In this document: one piece after another, positions 1 through 11,115 of the stretch
Position numbering within the stretch: position 1 is the first letter of the stretch
How the letters are laid out: the number at the start of each line of letters is the position of its first letter
Assembly: GCA_014529385.2 (NCBI GenBank)
Contig: CM043944.1
Location: 50,664,768-50,728,767 of the forward strand
DNA: 64,000 nt
Direction of reading: 5' to 3'
Source: Adiantum capillus-veneris
Lineage: Eukaryota > Streptophyta > Polypodiopsida > Polypodiales > Pteridaceae
Made by a program: the position numbers and the translations under genes
Notes under the pieces: model-generated
What the model was told of the DNA's origin: nothing
Database searches by the model: none
What the model saw: only the letters and a program-made list of their open reading frames with translations

Positions 1-474
1 CAACCATCGATCATTAATCATACTAGAAATCTCCAGCTTTTAGTTGGATGGCTATACAAGAAAGATAATGACGATATCTTGAGACTATGTATAGAGCCAT
101 ATGAACACGAATACTGCCTAAGATTTTCCCATATACAACACACGGGGGTTCATAAAGGGAAAATGCAAACATTCCAAAGACTGATGAGACTTGGCATCTA
201 CTGGCTAAACATTGGAGAAAGTGTCCATGATTACATAAAATCATGTGAAGCCTGTAAGAGACAATCACTAGTGGAACACGCCACACTCTTTAGAGTGATA
301 GTAGCGCCCAAATGGAGTTCTTAAATTATTGAGTACTTAAAAACCAAAACCTTCCTGAAGGGATTGAGTAAGGCATGAATGAGAACTATCAAAGAGTAAG
401 TGAAACATTATGTGCTGCTCTTGAATCAACTGTACCGGCGGAAAAAAGACAAATAATTGAGAAAGAATTAATAG
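1..474 (+). pseudogene. Ty3/gypsy integrase fragment with zinc-binding module and linker
   Basis: The frame is open from base 1 to a TAA at 322-324 and enters from outside the window. It reads as an integrase zinc-binding module: a lead-in like VGWLYKKDNDDILRLCI, a histidine pair in FSHIQHTGVHKG, LGIYWLNIGESV, then the cysteine pair CEACKRQ. After the stop the same frame continues, with TGA at about 379 and TAA at about 400, as YLKTKTFLKGLSK and then LLLNQLYRRKKDK. That continuation matches the linker and the start of the second zinc-binding module in the gypsy copies at 36.9-37.8 kb and 62.3-62.9 kb. It is therefore a diverged, dead relative of those elements. The catalytic core is not in the window. 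Confidence 0.75.
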
Positions 475-849
475 ATTTTAAACGTGGCATACACTTTAAC
501 TCTTAAATATAAAAATGAAAATATATCCTAGAATTGATAGAAGGCCCATTAACTGAGCAATCTCTCTCCCCATTCAGGGTGCTAATGTCAAGGTTGGTTT
601 TTGTCGAGTATTTTATCCATTTTCAAGGAATTTTGTCCATTTTCTACAAATAAAAAATATAAGCTACCCTTTAAAATACCAATGATGTCAAAGAAATCAT
701 AATATCTTGAAAATTTGAAGGGCAAGGGTGCCCTTGGTGAGACAGTCCTTTGGAGCTTGATGGTAAATCTCTCCCTCCCTCTCTCATGCATGCATACGTG
801 CGAGCATAGAAACATGCAATGCTCTCTCTCACTCACTCACTTTTTTTTG

Positions 850-852
<3 letters not shown>

Positions 853-896
<44 letters not shown>
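853..896. repeat. (CT)n microsatellite
   Basis: Uninterrupted CT dinucleotides, about 22 units, followed by non-repetitive sequence. Confidence 0.97.
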
Positions 897-898
<2 letters not shown>

Positions 899-1059
899 CT
901 TACCCATACACGCTTGAACATATCTCCTTATTTGTAATGTGCATCATGGAAACAATCTCGCTCATCTCCCACACTCTTTGGTGTGAGATAGGACATTAGT
1001 GCACTAATCCCCTTAGTTTATGTACAATATGCCCTTGCAAGTGAGAGTCTCTGATTAGC

Positions 1060-1126
1060 TCAAAACTGTTTGTGACATGTTTCATTTGGCTCCATAGGTC
1101 ATACTTGATATTTGAAGAGACAATAT

Positions 1127-1171
<45 letters not shown>
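1060..1171 (+). repeat. LINE-like 3' tail ending in (CT)n
   Basis: The sequence CATAGGTCATACTTGATATT followed by AAGAGACAATATGAT runs directly into about 21 CT units. The same layout, CATAGGTCATATTTGACCT then a short A-rich stretch then (ATCT)n/(CT)n, ends the LINE at 21340-21490. A third version is at 21950-22020. I infer that this is a 5'-truncated LINE or SINE end whose tail has become a microsatellite. No coding part remains. Confidence 0.5.
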
Positions 1172-1172
<1 letters not shown>

Positions 1173-2618
1173 AACTAAGTACAATAGATTGGTTCTCTCA
1201 ATTTTCTTTTGAGGTGCACGTCTTGACTTGAGGACTTGTTGTTGATAGACCTATAGGGTCTCTTGGATTGTTTTTACGAAAGTGAAGAACTCTCTTCTCT
1301 CTTTGTATCTCCCTCTTTTTGTGGTTTGGTCATGCAATAGATTGTGTGTCTACTTGTGCAAAAGTTAGGATACCGAACTATGATTCAAAAAAGAAAGTGT
1401 AGGAAAAAGGCCTAAGATTCTTGATCAATGGAGGGTCATCATCCTTGGCCTTTATTTTTTTTGGGTGGCTTAATATTTAGATCCTAAGAGTGATCATCTC
1501 TACAATGATCTACTCTAGATAGCAGATTCTGTAATAGAATATCAAGTTGAAGTTGAGGTATGAATAGGGATTTTTTAATCTATAATAGTATCCGAAAATG
1601 TATGGCATTATTTTTGTAGTATAGTAAAAGAGCCTTTAGCATGTTCCATGGGAGGTGTGAAGAGTTCAATATAGATGGAGGTGTAGCACAAAGGTTTAAG
1701 AATGGTGTTTCCAACCCTTAATACATTGGTTCCACATACGCCTCCCAAAGCCTTTGGTGAAACAAAGCTCTGTCTCTCTAATCTCTATCTAGTGGTGTCC
1801 ATGGACTTATATTTAGCCTCTCCAAGGCTCTTTCTTCTTTTCTTCAATTTTGGTATTCGGTGAAATATCTAACTTTTGTGAGTAAAGTTCGTCCATGGTG
1901 TTATTATGCCGCTCCAATCCCTCCCACTCTAGCTTTTAGTGTTCTGGTGGGTGTGGGCATCCTACTTGGCTTCAATGACATTCTAGGCATGTAAATAAGG
2001 GTCTCTCAATAGTATATCCCTAGCTCTTTGGTGTGCTAGAGAAGACGTTGCCCAAGTGTCATGGGAGAGAGGAGAGGTGTGAAGTATGTCAGCACCTTCA
2101 AAAATCAAGAAAAGCAATTACAAAATAGTTGAATCAGTATGAATCTATAGAAATAATAAATCAAATTGATTGGTAGCAATCTCTCGAGGAGCTCTCAGGG
2201 AATTAAAGATGAGTGCTGTGCACACTTGTGGTGATGCTAGCGATTAACTTCCTTGAAGACTTAATACAATAGGTTAAAGGCGTACCTCTTTTGTACTTAT
2301 CACTGTTGACGACCTACCTTTTTTCGATTTTGTTGCTACACCAAGTACTCACAATGCTTGCCAAAAGCATTATTAAAATAAGAACACCCTTGAAATTCTT
2401 TCAATTTTTTGGTTGGAATTTGAAGCATTTGCCGATGTTCACACTAAAACTTGTAAAATTTTGTCGCTTTTCTTGATTGCAATCTCAGAATCTAGCCAAG
2501 ATTTTCTTGAGAAAAAAAAAAGATAGACAATGCACACACAATTAACCTCTCTTGCATAATAGGTCACACATCTCCATCTCTGAAAATGACAGAGGATCAA
2601 AGCATGTACACACCTAGC

Positions 2619-2621
<3 letters not shown>

Positions 2622-2653
<32 letters not shown>

Positions 2654-2765
2654 ATACACACACGGCTCCTCACACCCACACACATGTTAATGAAATTCTC
2701 TCTCTATCTCCCTATATCTCTCTCCCATCACACACTCACACCCTCACACCCACACACACATCAAT

Positions 2766-2815
<50 letters not shown>
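2622..2815. repeat. Two (CT)n tracts around a CACACC-rich spacer
   Basis: CT tracts at 2622-2650 and 2770-2815 flank a spacer of CACACA and CTCTCT runs (for example CACACCCACACACA near 2745). Confidence 0.9.
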
Positions 2816-2818
<3 letters not shown>

Positions 2819-3144
2819 CAATTGGAAATGCACTTTGGTTGAATATTCAAGCTAGCTAAGTGAAGTGTTGCATCTCATGGATAAACAAAGGGAGCCGACA
2901 TGATGACATGTCACTCAGTCTATTGCATACTACCAAGCCAGCAAATAGGGTATCCCACAGTATGATGATCATCCTTGCCACTCTTAGCACCAGTGAACAC
3001 CCATTGCCCGCCCTAGGATTGTTTGCTCGACTTGCCCAGGATGGATCGCCCATGTGAGCATTGGCTAGGCTCATGAGGGAGAGTACCTAGTGTCTGAATG
3101 GTTCCTACCCGAGCTATTGCTCTTTACAATCCAACTAAATTCCA

Positions 3145-3253
<109 letters not shown>

Positions 3254-3331
3254 TCCCCCTCTCCCCAAAACACACACACACACATGCTTCTATTGGCGTG
3301 TGTTGCCATGTTTGCAACTGACATCAAGAAC

Positions 3332-3333
<2 letters not shown>

Positions 3334-3376
<43 letters not shown>
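3334..3376. repeat. (CT)n microsatellite
   Basis: Uninterrupted CT units, about 21 copies. Confidence 0.97.
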
Positions 3377-3379
<3 letters not shown>

Positions 3380-3563
3380 ACCACGAAATTGCATCAGCTT
3401 CTCTAAGCTCCTGCTACCATAAATCAACTGCGTGCGTGCACAGGTTTGAGAGGTACTCTATTCCTTGATGCGTGGCATGGCTAAGAGCTTGATAATTCCA
3501 TAAAGAAATAGATTTACTCTAAAGTTATTTCGATCAAGGAAAAAAGATTTGGTGCCTTTTGAG

Positions 3564-3565
<2 letters not shown>

Positions 3566-3628
<63 letters not shown>
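3566..3628. repeat. Compound (CT)n-(AC)n microsatellite
   Basis: CT units to about 3592 pass into AC units to 3628. Confidence 0.95.
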
Positions 3629-3631
<3 letters not shown>

Positions 3632-3978
3632 CACATGCTCCATTTTGAGGCTATTCAAGATTGGTATTCGATTAGAATTAGGGTTTAGTGTATTAATTGC
3701 AAAATCTTAGCTAGATGCTAAGTTTGCCTCGAAGTAACTGAATTTTTTTTGCTAGTGTACATATTAACAATTTCTTAAATTCTAAAGTTTTATGGCCATT
3801 GGCTTTCCAAAAGCAAAACTGAGCCACCCTTCAATTGGCTTTCAAAAGAAAAAGTAAAGTCTCTAAAAGTAGAGTCAAACCTTCTTTTTATTTTTACTTA
3901 ATAGGTTAAGTGTTAAAAGTTGAAACGGTTTATAATTTCAAGCTTCCTAAGAATGACACATTTTGTAAGAATTTCTTT

Positions 3979-4026
3979 CAAGTGAAGTAGTGAGTGACAC
4001 ATCAAGTGAAGTAGTGAGTGACACAT
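3979..4026. repeat. 24-bp perfect tandem duplication
   Basis: CAAGTGAAGTAGTGAGTGAC plus ACAT occurs twice in a row (3979-4002, 4003-4026). A looser copy, AAGTGAATCAATGAGTGACA, follows near 4138 and is succeeded by related sequence. The wider 3960-4215 stretch may be an older diverged tandem repeat. Confidence 0.85.
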
Positions 4027-4385
4027 GGATGCCTTCTCCTTCCTCAAAAATTAAAATTGCTTCATATATAGTATAGATTCTAAGTCTTATAGTGCACTTT
4101 TGCATTTTAGATTAAATGTTTTGTAAGGTTTTATGTGAAGTGAATCAATGAGTGACATATGGAGGACCTCTCTTTCCTTGAAAATTTTAAGCTCCATTAT
4201 ATAGAGTATAAATGCCCACTAAGTGTATGGACCAATGAACTATTTTCTTAGCTTCAAAACCAAATAAATATGAAATTTTAGCTTAACAAAAACCACAATT
4301 AGTCACTATGGCCTAGCACTTTGGGAAGTCAAAACTAGTGTACCAAGTGTAATGATGGATGAGTCTCTTGTCCATGATTAGTGGC

Positions 4386-4388
<3 letters not shown>

Positions 4389-4463
<75 letters not shown>

Positions 4464-4467
4464 TGTG
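4389..4467. repeat. Compound (AT)n-(GT)n microsatellite
   Basis: AT units to about 4420, then GT units with a few ATGT interruptions to 4467. Confidence 0.93.
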
Positions 4468-4835
4468 CTTATCTTTGTAATGAATATCTTGTGCCTCCAT
4501 CAACCATTAAAAGAATCATGGATTTTTAAAAATAACCTTCCCTTTTTCATTAGAAAAAAGGGGAGGCATCACTTCTGCCTCACCTCTTTGGGGCAGGCCA
4601 AAAAGAAAGTATCTTGGTTAGATTTCTAGGAAAACAATGTAAATTTGGTCAAATTGGCTCAAAATTTATATATTTCCTCTTGGAAAATCCATGAAAAGGA
4701 ATTGTGGTTGGCTAGAGGCTGGCACAATAAGATAGATAGAGAGAGGGAGGGAGGGAGGGAGACAGTGTGAGTGTATAGTTTTCCACTCAAGCAAAAAGAA
4801 GAAAAGAGGAGGACACTCAAAAATTTGCAACCCAA

Positions 4836-4899
4836 ATCTGGCTCAACCGGCTGGGATGCCCCATAAGATCTGGCTCAACCGGTTGGGATGCTCCACCTC
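4836..4899. repeat. 32-bp tandem pair
   Basis: ATCTGGCTCAACCGG followed by a GGGATG core occurs at 4836 and again at 4868 with few differences. Confidence 0.7.
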
Positions 4900-4990
4900 A
4901 CGGAGTCGGAGTCGGTGTGTGAGTTGTAATTTTTTTTAAAAATAAAATAAATCTGTCTCTGTAGACCTCGCTTCTCTCTGAGATTTTTCA

Positions 4991-5057
<67 letters not shown>
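4991..5057. repeat. Compound (CT)n-(CA)n microsatellite
   Basis: CT units to about 5022, then CA units to 5057. Confidence 0.95.
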
Positions 5058-5058
<1 letters not shown>

Positions 5059-5296
5059 CATACCCTGCTAATTGGGGTTGCGCTGGGGGCAAAGTTACGC
5101 ATTGCTAAGCAAGGACATGACCTCAATGCGTAGAGGAGACAATGGAACATTAGTCGGGACCTTGTGGTGGAGAGAGCTATAAAGCAAGGGGCGACAAAAA
5201 GCTTGTTGTTGTGCATGCAGGCAGCTAGAGGGCACGGCAGGAGGCGGCCTGAGGCTCAGCATGACAGGGGACTGATTATTGAGGTGATGGGTGGAG

Positions 5297-5703
5297 AAGA
5301 CCTTGGGTATGGCAGTCCCCAAAGAGTTGGTCTAACGGTAAGGCTTTGGCCTCTCAACCTACGGGTTGTGGGTTCAAATCCTCTGTTGGGTCACACTCTA
5401 GAGGGACACCTTGTGCTCACCTGGTGTTCACGTTGCTAGGGCTCTTGCCCTTGGACACTCGAATGCATCCTCCTCCTGGGGTGGGTCACCCGAGGAGGAG
5501 GTTCCTAGCTGGTTGCTACGAGTTCTCTCCGTCGTTCCCAGCATGTGGTGCATCAATTAGGTGGCCATGGTAATGGCTACGCGTGGCTCTTGCCCGATGG
5601 TACGCGGCCCTTGCCCGACCATGTAACATGGCTAATATTTGGAAGGGATAAGCACCTCCCCCTGTGGGCCCTCTGGTGTGTCGAAAAAAAGACCTTGGGT
5701 ATG

Positions 5704-5705
<2 letters not shown>
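5297..5705 (+). mobile_element. tRNA-derived SINE with target-site duplication
   Basis: A 17-bp direct repeat, AAGACCTTGGGTATGGC, lies at 5297-5313 and again at 5689-5705. The 375-bp body between starts with a tRNA-like head. An A-box-like TGGTCTAACGG is at 5328-5338 and a B-box-like GGTTCAAATCC at 5371-5381, the spacing expected of an internal RNA polymerase III promoter. The body ends in a short A run (5684-5690). The tRNA arms do not pair well beyond the boxes, so this is a SINE rather than a tRNA gene. A (GA)n tract starts at the right duplication and may have belonged to the target site. SINEs do not encode proteins and depend on a LINE for mobility. I cannot assign a family. Confidence 0.85.

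Positions 5706-5753
<48 letters not shown>
5704..5753. repeat. (GA)n microsatellite at the SINE border
   Basis: About 25 GA units directly after the right SINE target-site duplication. Confidence 0.95.
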
Positions 5754-5756
<3 letters not shown>

Positions 5757-6602
5757 GAATCATGTGGGAGAGACAAAAAGTGAGAAAAGGGTAGAGTGAG
5801 ATATTGGGGTAGTTGTCACTCTCAAGTTTGAAATTTGGGGAGAAAGACGATAGCGCGACGCCCCCATGGGATGCAGAGGTGGGAATAGTCTACTCCAGAG
5901 CTTCTATGGTGAGCTTCGAACCATGTGCACCGTAGGAGAGCTCGACAGGGCATATCGCTCATCGAAAATTCTCTTCATCCTCTAAATCTTCCTACTTGTG
6001 CCAATGACGGTTTGGGATCGTTCAAATTAGTCTAAATTACTGTCTTGCAATTTTGCCTTGGGCGGTTTACAGGGATTCCATCTATTCCTCGTCTACTTCA
6101 AACAGCAGGGACTGAGTTTTGATGGCGTGCTCTCCCTCTCCCCCCCCCCCAACCCGCGTCATCTGCAAAGTGCACCCGTTTCTTCACCCCAATGCCCCAT
6201 GATCCTTGCGGGACGTAGACATGATGGGCCCATTGTTGTTGCTTACATCTTCACGACAAGGATTCGTCAGCCTCTTGGTCCTCCTCATGGAGCCTGCTGA
6301 AATTGAGCTTTCCGGCGAGCGTGAGGAGGGCAACATTGGTTGAGATGGCAAGAACAGAATGGGAGATGAGTTTGATTAAATCGGTGACTGCCATAGTCAT
6401 GCCGTTACACACACACACGTAGAATGATGACACCCACCGATTCTTCCAAATTCCATGTGTGTGTGTGTGTGTGTGCGCGTGCGCCTGGAAGATCTGTAGT
6501 GCGATGGTGGCTCATCCTTGTTTAGCCTATGCCTCCGTCCGCCGCTGACAAGCTGCTCCCCCCTTGCAAAGCCCCGCCTGCACGCTCCGTCCTGAGTTCC
6601 AT
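5754..6602. other. Gene-free spacer
   Basis: No open frame here looks like a protein. A short poly-C run is near 6142-6151 and a (GT)n run near 6455-6475. I see nothing else. Confidence 0.6.
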
Positions 6603-6726
6603 TGTGACGCCCAAGAATCTGGGCGCGTCGGGGAGGGGACGTTTTCCTTTGCTCTCATACCAAGTGTGACGCCCCACAATCTGGGCGCGTCGGGGAGGGG
6701 ACGTTTTGGGCCCGGCTCGGATGGGA
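6603..6726. repeat. 62-bp tandem repeat, two units
   Basis: Units start at TGTGACGCC (6603 and 6665), continue with AATCTGGGCGCGTCGGGGAG, and end with GCTCTCATACCAAG. They match the four-unit array at 7964-8211. Confidence 0.9.
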
Positions 6727-7166
6727 CCGGCTCGGATCGGGGTGTTTCTTCAAGGGGTCCTGGCGCGGACGGCACCTGCTCAGGAGGGCCCGGCTCGGGT
6801 CGAGGTGTTGCTTCAAGGGGTCCTGGCGCAGACGGCACCGGCTCAGGAGGGCCCGGCTCGGACGGGACCGGCTCAGGTCAAGTTGCCTTCACGGGGGCCC
6901 GGCTCGAACGGGACCGGCTCGGGCGTGGTTGCGTTCCATGGGTCGACGGCCGTTTGCGTTTCGTGGGTCTTCGCGGGTCTTGCGTTCCAAGTCCCTAGCC
7001 CCACGTAGCCTCAGGCTCCGCCGCACTAACGGAGGGTCATAGCGTGCCCCGGGGAACCTTGCGTGGAGTCCCCACGGTGCGCGAGTGCGTGGATTGAGGC
7101 TACAGTGTCTAGGTGGGGGGTCCCCTCCCGTGGCCGTTCTCGGGAGGCTCATACCCCTTATATACA
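6665..7166. repeat. Long direct repeat, left copy (LTR-like)
   Basis: A GC-rich segment of about 500 bp that recurs at 8150-8649 with only small differences. It contains degenerate internal repeats such as GGCCCGGCTCGG and CTTCAAGGGGTCCTGGCGC. On the minus strand it would begin TGTATATAAGGGG, including a TATA-like box. It ends just before a variant of the tRNA-Met primer-site complement. I infer an LTR or part of a tandemly rearranged non-autonomous LTR element. Open frames in it are artefacts of high GC. Confidence 0.6.
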
Positions 7167-7963
7167 CCCCCGGTTGAAGAGAGTTCGACGACCGCGTCGA
7201 ACGTGGGAAAAGAGTGCTTGGCTATGCATGAGGCCGTGGGGACAAAGGGGTGCATATAAGTGCAAAGTGAGCAAAAAGTGTTCCCAAATGCAAGTAAGTA
7301 GGCATGCTTTGTTTTTGGACTTTTTGAATGAAGTGAGTGTGTGTATTTTTGGGGTTTTGGCAGAAGGCTGAAAAAAAATATGCTTTGAACACCCAAGTAG
7401 AATTCCCCGTACTTGAGCATTCCCCGAATAGGTAACCCGATGTGCGCGGAGCCACCTGCTGCGTTGGCCCGCGCGGAGGCTTCTTGAAAGCCGAATCTGA
7501 ATGAGAGTCCGTCGCAATGCAGCACTTGCGAAGTTGGTCCCTGTTTGGACGTCATTTGGAGGGCAAGCTCGGGGCCCTGTGGTCTCTTTGTAGACTTGAA
7601 TGGGTCTTCAGCTCAGCATGGGCCACAAAAGTGGCCGGGGCGTGACGAACACCGTTGGCTTGGTTCGTCGCGTTTTTGGTCTTTCTGTTTTTGATATAAA
7701 GAGCCCTGTCTGGCTCACATCTTTCCTTTTTGTCATGGAGGTGCCCGGCTCGGATCGGCGCCGGCGCGGGTCACGGGTGACGGCCCGGTGTTCAGGACGC
7801 GTCACGGGGGCGGAGGGCGTGTGGTTGCTTTCTGGAGCTCTCTTCACCAAGATTTTGACGACCCGGGCCATTCCGGTTCGAGTCGTCGTGAGGATCGTGC
7901 GCGTCGGGCACGTCGGTCTTCAGCTCGTTTCCAGGAGCTCTTTTCTGGAGCTCTGATACCAAG
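7167..7963. other. Spacer between the long direct repeats
   Basis: About 800 bp with no recognisable coding sequence. It is partly GC-rich (7740-7960). If the flanking repeats are LTRs, this is the internal part of a small non-autonomous element. Confidence 0.4.
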
Positions 7964-8211
7964 TGTGACGCCCCACAATCTGGGCGCGTCGGGGAGGGAC
8001 CGTTTTTCTTTGCTCTGATACCAAGTGTGACGCCCCACAATCTGGGCGCGTCGGGGAGGGACCGTTTTCCTTTGCTCTGATACCAAGTGTGACGCCCCAG
8101 AATCTGGGCACGTCGGGGAGGGGACGTTTTCCTTTGCTCTCATACCAAGTGTGACGCCCCATAATCTGGGCGCGTCGGGGAGGGGACGTTTTGGGCCCGG
8201 CTCGGACGGGA
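7964..8211. repeat. 62-bp tandem array carrying a primer-binding-site complement
   Basis: Units start at 7964, 8026, 8088 and 8150, exactly 62 bp apart. The stretch before each start reads GCTCTGATACCAAG or GCTCTCATACCAAG. GCTCTGATACCA is the exact reverse complement of TGGTATCAGAGC, the usual plant retrotransposon primer-binding site for initiator tRNA-Met. The array therefore seems to have grown from the LTR/primer-site junction of a minus-strand element. Confidence 0.85.
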
Positions 8212-8649
8212 CCGGCTCGGGTCGGGGTGTTTCTTCAAGGGGTCCTGGCGCGGACGGCACCGGCTCAGGAGGGCCCGGCTCGGACGGGACCGGCTCGGGT
8301 CGAGGTGTTGCTTCAAGGGGTCCTGGCGCGGCACCGGCTCAGGAGGGCCCGGCTCGGGTCAAGTTGCCTTCACGGGGGCCCGGCTCGGACAGGACCGGCT
8401 CGGGCGTGGTTGCGTTCCATGGGTCGACGGCCGTTTGCGTTTCGCAGGTCTTCGCGGGTCTTGCGTTCCGGGTCCCTAGCCCCACGTAGCCTCAGGCTCC
8501 GCCGCACTGACGGAGGGTCATAGCGTGCCCCGGGGAACCTTGCGTGAAGTCCCCACGATGCGCGAGTGCGTGGAGTGAGGCTACAGTGTCTAGGTGGGGG
8601 GTCCCCTCCCGTGGCCGTTCTCGGGAGGCTCATACCCCTTATATCCATT
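8150..8649. repeat. Long direct repeat, right copy (LTR-like)
   Basis: Partner of 6665-7166. It ends at the same place, CTCATACCCCTTATAT. Small internal differences affect the number of GC-rich sub-repeats. Confidence 0.6.
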
Positions 8650-8657
8650 AACACCGG

Positions 8658-8870
8658 TGCCGCCCACTATCATCCTAGCGACCACCATCCTTTTGAGCCA
8701 CTAGTTGTTGTCATCGCCTCGACCTCCTCCACAAACCCTCCTAGGTTTCGCACCATGAACCCGATGCCGCCCACTATCATCCTGGCGACCACCTTTGTTT
8801 TGAGCCACTATCTGCCATCATCGCCTCGACCTCCTCCACAAACCCTCGCCAGGTTTCACACCACGAGTGA
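8658..8870. repeat. 107-bp tandem pair
   Basis: TGCCGCCCACTATCATCCT begins at 8658 and again at 8765. The following CATCGCCTCGACCTCCTCC and AGGTTTC blocks also repeat. Confidence 0.85.
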
Positions 8871-10393
8871 CCACAGCAATAAATGCACGTGTTATTGGTA
8901 ACTTGAGCAATAAATACATTATACGCCTGTACTGCCTACTTTTGATCTGGATTTTGAAGTATTTTTTTAATGCTCATTGCGACATTCTTTTCTCATTGTA
9001 GTTGTCTTTTTAAGGTAACTTTCTCAAGGTGCAAGAGCTATTGCACTCACATACCCAGCTTATATAAGTGAAGTCTAAACTAATACATATAGCTCAATTC
9101 TAAACTAATATAGCCCCCTTGTTACTTGGTGCATCTCTTCATCATCAGCAGACCTTGTGATTTTATCACTTGTTTCTCTATCTTAGTAGTTTAATAATTC
9201 TACTTTCCTAAAAAAAAAAAAACAAGGTGAGGACTCACGATGGCCTGTTGAAGATAAGGGGGAGGAAAGATTTATCGAAAGTAGGTTTTAATCAGTGTTG
9301 TAGTTCTATTGTTTTCATATAAAATTGTTTTGTCTATATACACACTTACAAACTAGCAGTTCTCGAACGGTTTACTGGTCGATTTGACCCCTTAGTACCA
9401 TTGTTTTCAACGACGAATTATGCTATAAACACCCTACCTAATGTTTTGTTATTTGAGGACTTCTTTTTTAATGTCTTCATTAAAAAAAAGGTAGGTTTAC
9501 TAAACATAAGTACATAGATATATATGTGTGTGTTTGTGGATATATATTTATGTATAGAATTTACTAGAATTATGTAAGGTGAAGCTTCACTTTAGCATTC
9601 TAAAAGAATAGAATGCAAGAGAAGTCAAGCCATGTGAGGATGAGAAATGAAAGGTGAAATAAAAAGATCCATTTAATATTATAAAATTTAAATAATATTT
9701 AAGGTAAGTTTCAATCAGATAATTTTTTTATTTTCTTCTAATCGGTACCTGCTACTCGCAAATGGCTTATATATTATGAAGGGACCCCAATAATAAGGTA
9801 AATGGTGCACATTGCACATCAGTATTTTGAAACAAAATAAAACAAAAAGGAAGTATAATAAAAAGACACATTAAAAATCAAAACAAAAGAATATTTTAAT
9901 GCTTTCAAATAAGCTTAGAAAATAATTAAACAATTTAGTGAAGTAATTTTTTTTTAATCCTCAAATGAGAGAATCATTTATCAATCCCTCAGTGTTTGAG
10001 AAAGGTGTGTCTGAGCTTAGGCTTAAGCCGATTGAAAATCAAGACTAGCCGGTTGCAAAGGATGGTAAAGAGGGAAAAACCCAATAAAATATATTAGAAA
10101 ATAGTTCACATATTTTGTAAATTTAAAAATTTCTACTAGTATTTCCAGTTCGTATTTGTATAAGGAGGAAACTTGCCGCTTAGACAAAAAGATTTTCTTG
10201 AAGACTGCATCATAAGATCAAACTTCTATGAATATTTTGTTTAATGTTTTGATCTCTAAAGTCATTTTCAAGCATGAAGAACAAAGTAAATGCTGCCTTG
10301 GAGAATCGCTTTCTATTCCAAAGTTTTAGCTTGCTATTCACAAAACTTTTGAATCCCTTAGGGACACTTGTCTCTCAAACAAGGTGAAAGATC
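8871..10393. other. AT-rich gene-free tract
   Basis: Stop codons in all frames and no recognisable element. Poly-A runs occur near 9210. It ends at the CACTA target-site duplication. Confidence 0.6.
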
Positions 10394-10396
10394 ATG

Positions 10397-10570
10397 CACT
10401 ACAACAAAAAAGGGGGCCTTCGACGCAGGTTTCAACGCACCCCGTCGAAAAAGCCGTCCCTACAAAAACGTCGCAATATGCATCGATTATATACGCTTCA
10501 AAAGGTACTGTTATCGACGCATATTTCGACAGGCTTAGCGACGCAGATTGCGACAACCATAACAGAAAAA
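10397..10570. repeat. CACTA left terminus and subterminal repeats
   Basis: The CACTACAACA terminus is followed by repeated TTCGACGCA, CCGTCGAA, ATCGACGCATA and TTCGACAGG motifs. These mirror the CGTCGATA motifs at the right end. Confidence 0.8.
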
Positions 10571-10573
10571 GTT

Positions 10574-10663
10574 TTTCTTGGGCAGAGGACAGGCAGCCTG
10601 CCCTGTGCCCAGTGAAAAGATAGACACAGCCACAGCCAGACTGCCTATCCTCTGCCCAAGAAA
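10574..10663. repeat. Imperfect hairpin in the CACTA subterminal region
   Basis: TTTCTTGGGCAGAGGACAGG plus CAG at 10574-10596 pairs with its near-perfect complement at 10641-10663 (one mismatch), leaving a 44-base loop. Confidence 0.8.
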
Positions 10664-10837
10664 GCGAACAGCACCAAAATCAACCGTGCTCTCGCAGAAA
10701 TTTCGGCAGAGTTCCCTTCGTTTTAACATAACTTTTCAAAAAAAAACCATATGTATACGCCTTCTACATGCTATCCATGTAGGATCTCACATGAAATTTA
10801 AGGCCAATGAAAGAAATGAAATGAACTTTGTGCAAAA

Positions 10838-11115
10838 CCATAACCAACTTAAAACCATAAGCATAACGAACTTTGTGCAAAACCATAACCAAATTTAAAC
10901 CATAACCGGCCATAACCATATTGATCAAAACCATAATGTAGATAACTATAACCATAAACAAAACAATAACCATAAGCATAACCAGAAAGTTAAACATAAC
11001 CATAAACAAAACAATAACCATAACCATGTCTATACAAGAATAGGAGAAATAACCATGTCTATACAATGACAATAACCATAACCATAACCATGTCTGAACA
11101 ATAACCATAACCATA
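10838..11115. repeat. Degenerate AACCATAACCAT repeat
   Basis: Irregular repeats of AACCATAACCATA and AACCATGTCTATACAA fill this stretch inside the CACTA element. It is not the plant telomere repeat. Confidence 0.75.

Noticed and set aside
5314-5400. A tRNA gene
   Set aside because: A and B boxes are present but the acceptor, D and T stems do not pair, and flanking target duplications with an A tail show a SINE.
6527-8654. Overlapping open frames of 80-148 codons on both strands
   Set aside because: High GC lowers stop frequency. The frames follow internal nucleotide repeats and have no domain or codon pattern of a gene.
10838-11115. Interstitial telomere repeat
   Set aside because: The unit is AACCAT-like, not CCCTAAA, and it varies too much.
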